This document shows positions 44,721-56,357 of a DNA stretch of 64,000 bases, one piece after another (the stretch's first letter is position 1; every line of letters starts with the position of its first letter). Both the position numbers and the translations under genes were made by a program. The stretch is from Siderastrea radians (lineage: Eukaryota; Cnidaria; Anthozoa; Scleractinia; Rhizangiidae): positions 29,196,375-29,260,374 of the forward strand of contig OZ024895.1 of assembly GCA_964017195.1 (NCBI GenBank), read 5' to 3'. The notes under the pieces are model-generated. The model was not told where the DNA came from and made no database searches. It worked only from the letters and a program-made list of their open reading frames with translations.

Positions 44721-45899
44721 TAAAAATCTAAAACCTACTATGAAAAATTCATGGTGGGATACCAATAAGCTAATCGGCAGGGACATAGCGTGCAATTTTT
44801 AAGCTGTACGCACGAAGAGAGTATTTCGAGAGCCGGAGGCGTCCCCCTCTAGGGGTGTCTGGGGGCATGCTCCCCCAGAAAATTTTGAAATTTTTGGTCT
44901 AGGAAATGCCATTTTCTGCGTTTTTTCGGGGGACATTTTCAATAAATAAATACGTAGTAAAACGCAATAGTAGTTGTTTATTTTAATTACGTGTCAGCCA
45001 ATTGGATAAATGTTTTCGGTAAGGCTACAGTATGACAAAAAAAAAAGGAAAAATGGTGACGCCATTGTTGACAGTTCACAAGCAAAGTCTATCATTCAGA
45101 CAGGTAACCTCCGTTACTACACCGTCAATGTCAGCGTCCTTGATCTTATGGATGTGTAGAATTAAGGGAGCTCAATCTCTTGTCACTCATGGTACTTCAA
45201 AGAGGAGTTTTCAGCCTCATCATCAGCACAAAAGCTACGTCCAGCAGTGCATGTTGAGACAGGATACGTTAACAGTGTTACAAGCACAACATATACTACG
45301 GGATAAAACTGGGGGTTTGCGTGGTCACGAGTCTCAACCAAAGTCTTTGGCCTTACATGCTGATCATTTCCGTTCCATTTTTGTGCCTCTATCTTGTGAC
45401 TTCGGCTTTGAACTCGTCCCCAGTGATCTCCGTATCACTTCGTAATAGCTGTAGACGTGACCCGTTTATTGACATTCACTATTATTCACAGTGTTTCTTT
45501 CCATTCGTAATGGAATAATGAAAAATTTTACATAAAGTTGCATCACTTTGATACGAAATAATATAACAATTTAATGTTAAAAATGCCTTCAGGCAATAGA
45601 AATATATTTTTCTTGCATTTCAGCTGTACGCCCGTGCGTACGTGCATATATGGACACTACGCCCCTAAAATTCAGAGAAGTATTAAAAATAATGGCAAAT
45701 TACCTGTGGCAAAGTGTGCCTGGACACAAGTGCGCAGCCACGTAAACTTGGTTCCGAATTAGTATAAACTCTTAAAAAACATGAAGTCAGGTGTGTATTT
45801 AAAAACGCTGCCAAGAAAACATTCAAATGGTTGAAATTTTGACATTCAAAGTATTCCAAAGTTATTTTTGCAGCGGCATTTCTTTTACCATCTGGCGAC

Positions 45900-46390
45900 T
45901 AGTGATTAAATAGAAACTTTGCAATTTCCCGCTCCGTCATGAAAATTCCAAAGCGCTTGCTCTCCCCTTCCATGTCCTGCAAATTCGACCAGATCTTGTT
46001 GTATGTAAAAGTGTGGTAATGCTCTCCTCCTCCCTCGTCTCCTCCTCCTCCTCCTCCTCCTCCTCCACAACTGCTTCGCCTTCGTCTTCAATTTTATCAT
46101 ACACTTCGTCAAAATCCCCTCTATCGTCAATATCACTTCCAATTTCCTGCACCACAACATCGTCATCATCACCATCATCATCGTCGCTATCACTGTCTTT
46201 GGGAACTTGAAGGCTATTGGGAACCAGCGACCTACCGATGTCTGCTGTTATGACTATTACTTTTTCTTGTTTTAACGTCCCCCTTTTACTGCTTCAACTT
46301 CCGCTTAGCAATGTACATGTCCAGTACAGCAACTGTCAGGTTTTTAATTTTCGTTCCCTGTATATGGCTTCGTAATCTTCGCAATCTTCA
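45900..46390 (-). CDS. acidic ORFs in inner element, unrecognised
   Basis: The minus-strand frames at 45906-46193 and 45937-46155 read through an Asp/Glu-rich tract (EEEEEEEEETREEESI, and VQEIGSDIDDRGDFDEVYDKIEDEGE). They correspond to the longer open frame 48829-48419 in the outer copy. The acidic run is driven by a CTC/TCC simple repeat that differs in length between the copies. I do not recognise a family. It may be the remnant of an element-encoded accessory protein or a captured gene. Confidence 0.35.
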
Positions 46391-46648
46391 AAGCGTTTCC
46401 GCTTCTCTTCTCGGCAGGTTTGCACGCTTCCTACTCTCCGCTCTCCGAGCAAATAACATCTGTAATTTAAGATCCTTTCGCAGGATAGATTTCTTCTTCG
46501 GGAAAATCATGTACCCAAACCACATGACTCGGGAACTATCAGGCAGAACTTGCTGTGTATAGAAACTATTGAAACATCCCTTAAAAAGCTTGAAAAAGAT
46601 CTCAAGGAACACCGCAAAACAACCATACACTTTCTGGCCAGATTTTGA

Positions 46649-47231
46649 GTGGGCGCAAAACTGCTCATGACTTTGACGAATTGTTTGAATTGCAATGCTA
46701 TGAAAAGGGAATTAGACAGTGTACGCTCTGGACTAGTCGAGCTGCAGCAAACTTGCGAATCAGCATTTAAACACACATTTTCTGCGACGAAAAGGAAGTC
46801 GCGATCAAGTAAACAGAATAGCAACAAGAGGAAGAAACTGAAAAAGGTGAGGCGTTTAGCTAGAACGGATGAGATTTAAGAAGATTGCGGCAGAGCTGCC
46901 AGAAGGAAAGACATGCACAAAGATTTTACGCACAGAGATTGTCATCCAACTAGGAAAGAGACAAAAGAAATGGGCCGCCGCGTTGATATCTTCAGGATAT
47001 AGTCTTTTAGATGACACTGCAAAATCCGAACTTCGTAGGTTTTTAAGTCTTGCTGGAACTGAAAGTGGTGACGACGCAAATTATGACGATGAAGGTGATG
47101 GCGAGGCAAGTGATGCTGCTGTAGATGATGGCAATGAAAGTGACGGCGACGAAGCTGATGATGGGGAAGGTGATGGTGTTGAAAGTGATGGCGACGGAGG
47201 TCATGACGATGCAGGTGTCAGATTGCGTTGA
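46649..47231 (+). CDS. coiled-coil/basic and acidic-tail ORFs in inner element, unrecognised
   Basis: Two overlapping frames form a plausible single broken product. The first (46649-46879) reads a coiled coil (AMKRELDSVRSGLVELQQTC) and a lysine-rich stretch (KQNSNKRKKLKKVRRLAR) resembling a nuclear localisation signal. The second (46869-47231) reads VIQLGKRQKKWAAALISSGY and then an Asp/Gly/Glu-rich tail. The outer element carries a homologous region (49066-49749) with the same order and different small indels. A one-base shift joins the two frames. No known domain is recognised. Confidence 0.35.
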
Positions 47232-48418
47232 AAGTGATGGCGATGAAGGTCATGGTGATAAAATTCATGGTGTCTAAAGTGATAAACTGTCATTTACATT
47301 TTTCGTTGTTACTGTTAGCCTGTCAAATCTTGAAAGTATCTCGAAAGTATATTATTTATGAGACCATCGTGGCTATTTGCTTTATTTATTACCGTATAAC
47401 ATAACGAGATGCATGTTTTCCAGCTTTTTACAAGCATTGTATAAACAAGAAAATGCAACATCCCTCAATTTTGCTATCTGTTGTTTCATTATATTAATGA
47501 CCAATCAAAGCGATCTAAGTGATTCTTATTGAGTCCAAGCTTCAGCAAACTAGACGTCGATAATGGACTATTTCAGCTATATTATGAAGCATGCGCACAC
47601 TCCTGTGAAGTGTCCTCAACTGCCAGCATCAAAAGCAGTAGGCGGAGCACGCTTCATAACATAGCTAGAATGGTCGGTAGAAGTCGACCTATGTTATATT
47701 AAGAAATGTATATATTTATATAAAAAATATATTGTTAAAACAGGCGCCCAAACATTTGTCACCCTCCCTTAGCGTAAGCTCAAAAACATATGACCCTCCC
47801 CAAATGGGAGCCCAAAAAACCCTGGCCCTCCCCCTAAATTTACCAGCCCTCCCCCCCCAATAATTAATGACCGCTCCCTTACATGCTGATCATTTCCGTT
47901 CCATTTTTGTGCCTCCATCTTGTGACTTCGGCTTTGAACCCGTCCCCATTGATCTCCGTATCACTTCGTAATAGCTGTAGACGTGATCCGTTTATTGACA
48001 TACACTATTATTCACAGTGTTTCTTTCCATTCGTAATAGAAAAAATGAAAAATTTCACATAAAGTTGCATCACTATGATACGATATAACAATTTAATGAT
48101 AAAATGCCTTCAGGCAATAGAAATATATTTTTCTCGCATTTCAGCTGTACGCCCGTGCGTACGTGCGTAAATGGACGCTACGCCCCTGAATTCAGAGAAG
48201 TATTAAAGATAACGGCAAATTACCTGTGGCAAAGTGTGCCTGGACACAAGTGCGCAGCCACGTAAACTTGGTTCCGAATTAGTATAAACTCTTTAAAAAC
48301 ATGAAGTCAGGTGTGTATTTAAAAACGCTGCCAAGAAAACATTCAAATGGTTGAAATTTTGACATTCAAAGTATTCCAGAGTTATTTTTGCAGAGGCATT
48401 TCTTTTACCATCTGGTGA

Positions 48419-48829
48419 CTAGTGATTAAATAGAAACTTTGAAATTTCCCGCTCCGTCATGAAAAATCCAAAGCGCTTGCTCTCCCCTTCCATGTCCTGC
48501 AAATTCGACCAGATCTTGATGTATGCTTGTAAAAGTGTGATAATGCTCTCCTCCTCCTCCTCCTCCACAACTGCTTCGCCTTCGTCTTCAATTTTATCAT
48601 ACACTTCGTTAAAATCCCCTCTATCGTCAATATCACTTCCAATTTCCTGCACTACAACATCGTCATCATCGCCATCATCATCACCATCATCATCGTCGCT
48701 ATCACTGTGTTTGGGAACTTGAAGGCTATCGGGAACCAGCGACCTACCGATGTCTGCTGTTATGACATCCACTTTTTCTCGTTTTAACGTCCCCTTTGAT
48801 TGCTTCAACTTCCGCTTAGCAATGTACAT
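48419..48829 (-). CDS. acidic 136-residue ORF in outer element, unrecognised
   Basis: This frame begins MYIAKRKLKQSKGTLKREK, continues through an Asp-rich tract and an EEEEE run and ends MTEREISKFLFNH. A preceding frame on the same strand (49344-48847) contains SRVMWLGYIIFPKEKSILRK and RRAESRKRANLPRSRREAER and would connect by a frameshift. The homologous region of the inner element is more broken. Function unknown; no transposase or Myb/SANT signature can be claimed from reading. Confidence 0.4.
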   Translation of the reverse strand: MYIAKRKLKQSKGTLKREKVDVITADIGRSLVPDSLQVPKHSDSDDDDGDDDGDDDDVVVQEIGSDIDDRGDFNEVYDKIEDEGEAVVEEEEEESIITLLQAYIKIWSNLQDMEGESKRFGFFMTEREISKFLFNH

Positions 48830-49065
48830 GTCCAGTACAGCAACTTTCAGGTTTTTAATTTTCGTTCCCTGTATATGACTTCGTAATCTTCGTAATCTTC
48901 AAAGCGTTCCGCTTCTCTTCTAGATCTCGGCAGGTTTGCACGCTTCCTACTCTCCGCTCTCCGAGCAAATAACATCTGTAATTTAAGACCCTTTCGCAGG
49001 ATGGATTTCTCCTTCGGGAAAATTATGTACCCAAGCCACATGACTCGGGAACTATCAGGCAGAAC

Positions 49066-49749
49066 TTGCTGTGTATAGTAACTATTGAAACATCCCTTAA
49101 AAAGCTTGAAAAAGATCTCAAGGAACACCTCAAAACAACTATACACTCTTCTGGCCAGATTTTGACTGGGCGCAAAACTGCTCATGACTTTGACGAATTG
49201 TTTGAATTGAAATGCTATGAAAAGGGAATTACACAGTGTACGCTCTGGACTAGTCCAGCTGCAGCAAACTTGCGAATCAGCGTTTAAACACACATTTTCT
49301 GCGACGAAAAGTAAGTCGCGATCAAGTAAACAGAATAGCAACAAGAGGAAGAAACTGAAAAAGGTGAGGCGTTTAGCTAAAATGGATGAGATTTAAGAAA
49401 GATTGCGGGAGAGCTGCCAGTAGAAAAGACGTGTACAAAGGTTTTACGCACAGAGATTGTCATCCAATTAGGAAAGAGACAAAAGAAATGGGCCGCAGCG
49501 TTGATATCTTCAGGATGGAGTCTTTTAGATGACACTGCAAAATCCGAACGTCGTAGGTTTTTAAGTTTTGCTGGAACTGAAAGTGGTGACGACGCAAATT
49601 ATGACGATGAAAGTGATGGCGAGGTAACTGATGCTGCTGCAGATGATGGCAATGAAAGTGACGGCGACGAAGCTGATGATGGGGCAGGTGATGGTGTTGA
49701 AAGTGATGGCGACGAAGGTGATGACGATGCAGGTATCAGATTGCGTTGA
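49066..49749 (+). CDS. ORF pair in outer element homologous to 46649-47231
   Basis: The frame 49066-49287 gives SLKKLEKDLKEHLKTTIHSS and AHDFDELFELKCYEKGI, extending the coiled coil upstream of the part seen in the inner copy. 49501-49749 gives SGWSLLDDTAKSERRRFLSF and the Asp/Glu-rich tail. Homology to the inner copy is obvious at DNA level. The reading frame is broken between the two parts. Confidence 0.35.
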
Positions 49750-51114
49750 AAGTGATGGCGATGAAGGTCATGGTGATGAAATTCATGGTGTCTAAAGTGA
49801 TAAACTGTCATTTATATTTTTTGTTGTTACTGTTAGCCTGTCAAATCTTGAAAGTATCTCGAAAGTATATTATTTTTGAGACCATGGTGGCTATTTTAGC
49901 TATATTATGAAGCATGCGCACACTCCTGTGAAGTGTCCGCAACTGCCAACATTCAAAGCGTGCTGAGTGCTGGTAGTGGTCGGACATTTCTTAGGCGGAG
50001 CACGCTTCATAACATAGCTAGAATGGTCGGTTGAAGTCGACCTATGTTAAGAAATGTATATATTTATATAAAAAAATATATTGTTAAAACAGGCACCCAA
50101 ACATTTGTCACCCTCCCTTAGCGTAAGCTAAAAAACATGTGACCCTCCCTAGATGGGAGCCCAAAAAACTCTGGCCCTCCCCCTAAATTTACCGGCCCTC
50201 CCCCCTCAATAATTAATGACCACTCCCTTAAAAGGGTCTGGTCTTTCTGACCAATGGCATCGGAGGGGTGGGAGGCTATGCCTGGGGGAAGGGGTGACAA
50301 AATGGCTCTTTTATGCTCTCTGTACTTGATTTTCAGGTCAAGAGAAGTGGTTGCAAACTGTTTTAAAAACACACTTGTACGAAAATTAAATTTATCGCGT
50401 ATGTTTTAAGAAAAGATAAAACATTACAAACTCCCTCCTTATTTAAGACCAAGTTAACAATGATTATAAGGGACAAAAATGGCTTCTCTTAAAGTATCAC
50501 ATCAAATTTCACCCCTTCGCCCCCCCCCCCCAAAAAATAATGATAATAGTAATAATGATGATGATGATGATGATGATGATGGTGATCATGTCTTTGTGCA
50601 ACAGCCACCGCTCTAGCCAAGTTGCGCCTAATTGGTAAATCTTATAAGAATTGTTTAAAAACATACACTTTTACCTTTTCTGCGAATTCCCCATGTTCAT
50701 TCGATGCACTTATCATTTGATCTGTGATATTCAAAATGCCTTGGAAGTTTTGGAACAACCATGACGACAAAATCGTCTTGAGTTTTTTCCCATAAGGAAG
50801 AAGCGAACACAAGACAATAATCGCCATTGGCAAAGGTCTTATATGGAAAGCATCACAGACTTGGGCCATGACTGCATCATCTGGATTTGTTTGGCATTCT
50901 GATTGGATGCCGAAAGCAGTCGACAGGATGATATCAAAGGTTAGTGACTGGATATATCTAGGTGACAACCAATAAGCACAGTTAAAAATGGAAATGGTCA
51001 AGTTTGTTAACTTTACTCCAAACTTTCTTCATTCATTCATCATGTCTCCTGTATCCACCTATCTTCCTTATTTTCACCGGCTCACCTTCAGCGTTACATG
51101 CACTTAATATCCTC

Positions 51115-51135
51115 AGTCAGTCGGTCAGTCAGTCA

Positions 51136-51169
<34 letters not shown>

Positions 51170-51325
51170 TAGCCAGCCAGTCAGCCAGTCAGCCAGCCAG
51201 CCAGTCAGCCAGCCAATAGATCGATAGATAGATCGATAGATCGATCGATCGATCGATCGATCGATCCATCCATCCATCCATCCATCCATCCATCCATCCA
51301 TCCATCCATCCATCCATCCATCCAT
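51115..51325. repeat. compound tetranucleotide array in P450 pseudogene intron 2
   Basis: Successive CAGT, CAGC, GATA/GATC and ATCC arrays run without a break. The paralogous intron of the intact P450 has a short, degenerate version (CATCCATC and GTCGGTCAG motifs at about 61908-62040), so the array expanded in this copy. Confidence 0.95.
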
Positions 51326-52009
51326 GAGTTAGCTGTCTGACAGTTAATCGATGAAGAGTTCGATCAGTTATAGACTCCCTGAATATACCAATTAACTTAT
51401 TAATCACTCAATTTGTTTTAACGGAAAAATTTTGAAGTACTCACATTTGCTGGCAACAAGGCTAAAAAGAGTTTGGCAGTTAGGTAAGGGGAGTTTCGAC
51501 CACTCCATTTCGTAAAATAATTAGTAAACCTATAAACAAACACCAAGCATTAAATTACTTATGAATGTCACAGCTTCTATTCTGATCCGCCACGTTTTCT
51601 AGCTTCTTCATGAAAGTGTCGCAAGCCTGGTTCATTAAAGGAACCATTCGCTTCATCTTCAAAGCGCTGAAAGAAGGAGACAGGATAATGCGAATACGAC
51701 GCCATTGGTCTCCCCGGGCCTGACTCAAGGTGGAGAAAGATCATAAGGAGATACGTCATGCCATTAAGAGGTGTTTGATTAGCGGTTAGTATAAGTAACA
51801 TGCCATGGGCGAAATCGTGGTTGTGGTTTCTTATCCAAGCAACGGGATGAGAAATTGTTTTCCGCCCCCACCCTCACCCACCGATATCCATGCATTGCGT
51901 CCGTAAATGTTTACCACAAGCGCGATGCAGACGCCTGATATCGCGGAAACTTTGCACCATTCCAAAACATGAACTACATCAAACTAACAATAGACTGCGT
52001 GCAGTCTCC

Positions 52010-52200
52010 TATTTGCTATGGGATGTTCGAAGAAAAAGAACACGCGAGCGAGGGAATCGCCTGCGGCGTTCAAACATAACGTGCTTGTAGTGAGCCACTC
52101 GTGCCCTCCGCACATGTGCGTCACGTATCCTCGCATCAGGGGATTTTTTCGTTCGCTCACGCGTATTTTTTTCTCAACTATCCCTGAGTGGAAAGAAAGG
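52010..52200. repeat. dispersed repeat related to 30490-30590
   Basis: Both places have a CGCTCGCNTGC-like core, followed by TATTTTTTTCTCAACTATC (here) or ATTTTTTATGCTCAACTATC (30560-30585). The match is short and partial. Confidence 0.5.
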
Positions 52201-53106
52201 CTGCAAGTAATCCAAACTGCGACAGAACATGGCGCAAGCTGTCGACAAATTACGTCCATTAACAAACGGCTATCAAATTTCACCACGCGTTAACATTCTT
52301 ACAATACGACATTCTATTTCTTCTTAAATTTGCATGAAAATATGGGATACTGATGAGGATGAAATCCTTCAAGAACAAAATATATATATACATTATTTTA
52401 ACCCCTGGGGCGAACAAGGGGGGGGGGGGGGGTGGGGTGGTGGATGCCACTCCTCCTCTAAGATTTTTATTGAATTTTTCCGAGACGAATTATTATCCAG
52501 ACCTGCCGTTTTCAATAGCTGTGTGCATATCCCTAAGACACATTTTGAAACAGGTTTGTTGAGAATCGGTTGCTATGGTAACGAGATATGACGTCATAAG
52601 TAGCAGGTAGTTAAGCCCTTTTTGAAGAAAAATTCGTGTTTTTTACCCATTTTAAGTGAAAAATGCAAAACATGTCAACAAAAAGTAGCAAAATGTTTAA
52701 TTATGTCATATTCTACATGTCTCACATCAAAAATTTCCAATTTTTAACGTTTTTTGACAATTTCTAATTTTCGGTAAAATCCAATATGGCGCCCAAAATG
52801 GCAGCCATCTTGAATGACGTCACAGGCCCCCAGCAGCGCGGCAGCCCATAATATGTACCTCATCTTGTAGAGCACATCACAGGCTTTCTACCAAAGGTGA
52901 AATGTTTTCAAAATATTGTAACATAACGAAAACCCAAGGGGTCCATCAACCCCCCCTTGTACCACGGTGGGGGTGTGACTGCTTGTACGTCCGGGGGTTA
53001 ATTGCGCTTTCACTGAGCAAAATTTTGACTATCTTGTGTAGACTTCTTGTTATTGGGGGAGGTCCCGTGGAAAAAGCCAAAGTTGACCAAAATTGCTCTT
53101 ATATAT

Positions 53107-53346
53107 GGGGCCGTTTCTCGAAAGTCCCGGTAACTTTTCCGGCCCGGAGCAATACTTTAAATCACAATCTATAGCCTGGTGGTATAGTTTTTAGCCTGCA
53201 AACCAGCTCAATTTCTTTTTAACTTACAATTTTACTGCTTAGTTAAAAAAAAAACAACAAAAAATTGAATCTTCAAGGTAAACCGTGCACTCATAAAATG
53301 GCTTTCCAGGCCCGAAAAGTAAACGGGACTTTCGGGAAACGGCCCC
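53107..53346. mobile_element. 240-bp MITE with 40-bp terminal inverted repeats
   Basis: The left end GGGGCCGTTTCTCGAAAGTC is matched by the inverted right end GGGGCCGTTTCCCGAAAGTC, and pairing continues through CCCG...ACTTTTC.GGCC. The interior is AT-rich and non-coding. No target duplication could be assigned with confidence. Confidence 0.85.
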
Positions 53347-54742
53347 TGTAAAATAATAAATAAGAGTCTTCGCATTACATTCCCAACTGGAATCAGTAAA
53401 AATGTTTCTTGTCTGCTCTTCTTAAAAGTACAAACTACAATCAGTTGTCACTGGTACAACACACAACTACAAGCAACCAGCTTTAAATGTTTACGAAAGG
53501 AGCATCACTGACCCTAAGTAACAACTACTCGAAAACTGTATTAAAACATGACAAATCTAAGTAATATAAATAATAAAGAAACTTTCTATACTAAATAATA
53601 AAATCTTTGTACCCAAGACGTAAATATATCAACACAGAAATCCGTTTTCATTAGCTTCAGCAAAACAGCATTTCGTATTTCATACTGTAAACAATAACAA
53701 TTCGTGCTTTATATTTATACTGACAATCGCAACAACAACAACAAACAACAAAACTCAGACTGCTTTCTCAATAATTGTAAGCAGTAGGCGGGGGAGGGAG
53801 ACAGGGGGGGTTTAAACCTCCCACTTCCCGTACCCTTCAATCCCGGTTCCCGCCCTGTATTTGTTGGCTCCCATCTCTTTGCATTTTTTTCGATTGCGAA
53901 ATATTGCACAATGCTGCTACCGCTTCCCGCCACCTTTGTAATCCCACTTCCCGCCCCCTCTTCTCCCGTCTCCCGTACACCTCCTTCCCCCTTTTCTCCG
54001 GGGGGGGGGGTGAGTCGGTTTTCTTCCCCCCTTCTGGCTTCCTCCACTATGTATTGACTCGGCGTACGCCCGAGACCTCTTTTGGTCCGAAAGCTTCGAG
54101 GAGAAGACTGCATAATTAGCGTGTACATTGCCAACTTAGACACTTTCAAAATCAAGACATTCACCACCAGGTATTAACCGTAAACCAGTCTGAAATTCGA
54201 AATTCCACACAAGATTTTCTTTAGTCAGAGTGATGTAAGCACTAGCTGGCTGGAAAGAGCGACGGGTGATGGGCGGGGAGGGGGGGGGGGGAGAAGTCTG
54301 CTCTACAGCTTACAAAAAAATGCAAGCCAATGTAACACTGAGAACGTCTCAACCCTTCAAAATGTCAAAATAACGACTGAAATTTAACAGTTATTCTTAT
54401 CCTAAAAGCGTGATGTTAAGACAAATAGATTTTTTCCCTTTCATGGATGGAAAAACTACATAAACTGAACACTTCATTTCTGTACAGTGTTTTACTTATT
54501 TTACTTATTTTGTACTAGGACGCATTGTAACAATTAACTGCAACAGTTTCTTTTATAATATTAAATATTAGGGCTCTAAAACACTTTTAACGTGAATGAG
54601 TATTTTTACTGTGAACTGTAAAAATTTAATTCCCATAACACTTAAGACTAAAAATCATCTAGGCTGTTGGTGTGGAATGCCACGCTTGGACAGATCCAAA
54701 GTTGTGGCGTTGTAGTCATGACAACATACTTCACAATAATAA

Positions 54743-55041
54743 TGAAGCGTATTATCGTATAACCACGACGCGGTCACTTGACTTGTAAATTGCGACGTTT
54801 CGAATGCTTCTTGCTAGTGTTACCATATGTGTTACTGCGATCGTCGCAGTCATATATATGGGTTTCAACAAGCGTTCAGATTGAAACCCTACAAATCACA
54901 GCCAACCATCGTGATAGAGATGGTGACGCTTAACCAGTCAACCTCATTGCCTGATGAAGACTTTCAATAAGTAGTCGAAACTTTGCAATTTACAACTCGA
55001 GTGACCACTGTACTTCTTTAGATCAACGATAATACACTTTC
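54743..55041. mobile_element. foldback element, ~300 bp
   Basis: GAAGCGTATTATCGT...GTCACTTGACTTGTAAATTG at the left is matched inverted at the right (GAAAGTGTATTATCGT...GGTCACTCGAGTTGTAAATT) with a few indels. The arms are about 85 bases. Confidence 0.7.
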
Positions 55042-55489
55042 ACATAACTCTACCTACCACAATAACCACCTTTTTCTTAATATTAATAATTCACTTTCTC
55101 TAATTATATTATGCACAAACATATCAGATAAAATGCTAACTTACCACTTTATCACAAAACGAATCAAAGTCTTTGACCAGGATCTGTTTAATCATCTCAG
55201 GATGCGACACAAAGAATGTAACTTTCGAACTACCACTCATCACAAAGAGCTTGCCGTACTTCTTGTAATACTTATCAAAAAGGAAATAGCCGTGACGTTG
55301 CGCTTTTATCGCGTCTGGCAAATTGCCTCGGAACGGCCATGGTTTAGGTCCAGGTAAATGACTGTAAGGCTTGAGTTGGCGAGAACGCTTTGTTCCGAAG
55401 CGAAACAACAGAAGTGCAATTATTGGAGCAATGGCGAATGTAAACCGGTGCTCTGTAAAGATGCGGACCAATTCCGTTATTAAACCCAT

Positions 55490-56096
55490 GTCTGTACCTT
55501 AAGATGTCGTTGCTTAATCTGAAGTTAGATTCGAGCGTTAAAACGATTTATCAAGCTATGAAATGGAAGCATCTGGCAACGGGTACGTATTTAGAGAAAC
55601 TGATTTGAACAGCGATTCAATCACACAGCATCTTTAGTCACCAGGGATTCACTCAAGTCACGGGAGCGAACTTGTTTTCCTATTACGTTGGCCTTTAACT
55701 ACGGCATTGTAAATGGAAATATAAATATACATTTCCTTGAAAACAACAATCCAAAAAGAAGTTTGTAGCCGAAGTTTTATCACGCATTCCAGAATTTCGT
55801 ATTTTGTGTTAATGTTATCTTCGTCAAAGTTTTTAAGCTAGATCCAACCACTTTTTTTACTCTGGATTTTAAGTTTTTACTCCGGATGCTGGGGTGAAGG
55901 ATTTTACTCAGAATCCCGAGTAAACTCGGGATCTAACGTTTTTTTTTTCGGATCCAAAGTTCTTATATCAGCTCCAAAGCTTCAACTCCATATTTGAGTG
56001 TTCGTAACGGCGACAGGCAAGTTCACGCGATTACTCTTGATCGACAAGTTGAACCTTTTTTGCCATGATAGTTCAGTCCTGACTAAGCTTTACACA
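55490..56096. other. upstream of P450 pseudogene
   Basis: The first about 170 bases are homologous to the promoter of the intact P450 (63240-63420): CAACGGGTACGTATTTAGAG here against CAGCGGGTTTATATCTAGAG there. The rest contains CGGATC/GGATCC-type short repeats and no gene. Confidence 0.6.
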
Positions 56097-56357
56097 GAAT
56101 GCCTTCGATGGTAAATGCCCAATGAAGAAAGATCTATCTTGCCTCTGTTGGTCCAGCTTTCACTTGTCATCATTTGCGGTCACGCACCATTTTTGACAGA
56201 TATTGAAAAACATCTTTGGTAAAGGGAGCAAATTGCAAATTGAGAGTAATTTTCATGATATCAACTGCACTGTGCTTTTCTGTGTCCATTTTAACTCAAT
56301 TTCCGTAACCAGGAGCGACAAAATTTTACTAGGGCTTGAAAGTGTACATCTCCATCC
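56097..56357 (+). pseudogene. class C GPCR relic
   Basis: DNA blocks match the end of the NCD3G linker and TM1-TM3 of the receptor at 38402 in order: GAATGCCTTCGATGGTAAAT versus GAATGCCCTCAAGGGCAAAT, then CATCTTTGGTAAA, AATTGAGAGT, then a stretch reading TALCFSVSILT where the intact gene has IALSFSVSILT, and TACATCTCCATCCTAA. Frames are broken by indels and stops. It is an old truncated copy about 15 kb downstream of the intact gene. Confidence 0.75.

Larger units (their letters stand above)
44373..47878. mobile_element. inner PIF/Harbinger-like element with TTA duplication
   Basis: It starts GGGAGCGGTCATTAATTATT plus a G-run and ends with the exact inverse ...AATAATTAATGACCGCTCCC. TTA flanks both sides (44370-44372 and 47879-47881). 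The uninterrupted target is visible within this element at about 45341-45365 (TTTGGCCTTACATGCTGATC), so the insertion point and the 3-bp duplication are directly shown. Length is 3506 bp, including about 690 bp (44464-45153) not present in the outer copy. No DDE transposase is recognised. Confidence 0.92.
44077..50227. mobile_element. outer PIF/Harbinger-like element (interrupted)
   Basis: The left end GAGAGCGGTCATTAATTATT runs into an 18-G tract, and the right end is the inverse (AATAATTAATGACCACTCCC). Flanks are CTA at left and TTA at right, compatible with a mutated TWA target duplication. After removing the inner element and its duplicated TTA, about 2.64 kb remain. Its interior, 47882-50200, is a diverged copy of the interior of the inner element. 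It lies in intron 3 of the P450 pseudogene. Confidence 0.85.
51745..55144. other. P450 pseudogene intron 1, with several repeats
   Basis: No exon is seen. It contains a dispersed repeat (about 52010-52200), a G-run (about 52420), a GATGACGTCA-containing block (about 52585-52820), a MITE (53107-53346), G/C-rich simple sequence (about 53785-54010) and a foldback element (54743-55041). The frames at 53715-54167 are artefacts of the G/C-rich tract. Confidence 0.5.
43065..55489 (-). pseudogene. cytochrome P450 (clan 3) pseudogene
   Basis: It is the tandem paralogue of the intact P450 at 59598-63239. Exon 1 (55489-55145) is intact: membrane anchor, LPGPKPWPF. Exon 2 (about 51556-51730) keeps RGDQWRRIRIILSPSFS but its frame meets TGA at 51741-51743 upstream. 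Exon 3 (50957-50675) is intact and has the same 283-base length as in the paralogue. Exon 4 (43739-43445) has a one-base loss in the I-helix AGxDTT motif, giving a frameshift and stop. The last exon survives only as its end (about 43184-43065: ILEKYKLEVAADTVIP... VIDGG), so the haem-binding Cys region is gone. Intron 3 is swollen by the 6.2-kb nested transposon. The promoter position homologous to the paralogue's TATA box reads TACGTA. It cannot make an active enzyme. Confidence 0.92.
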
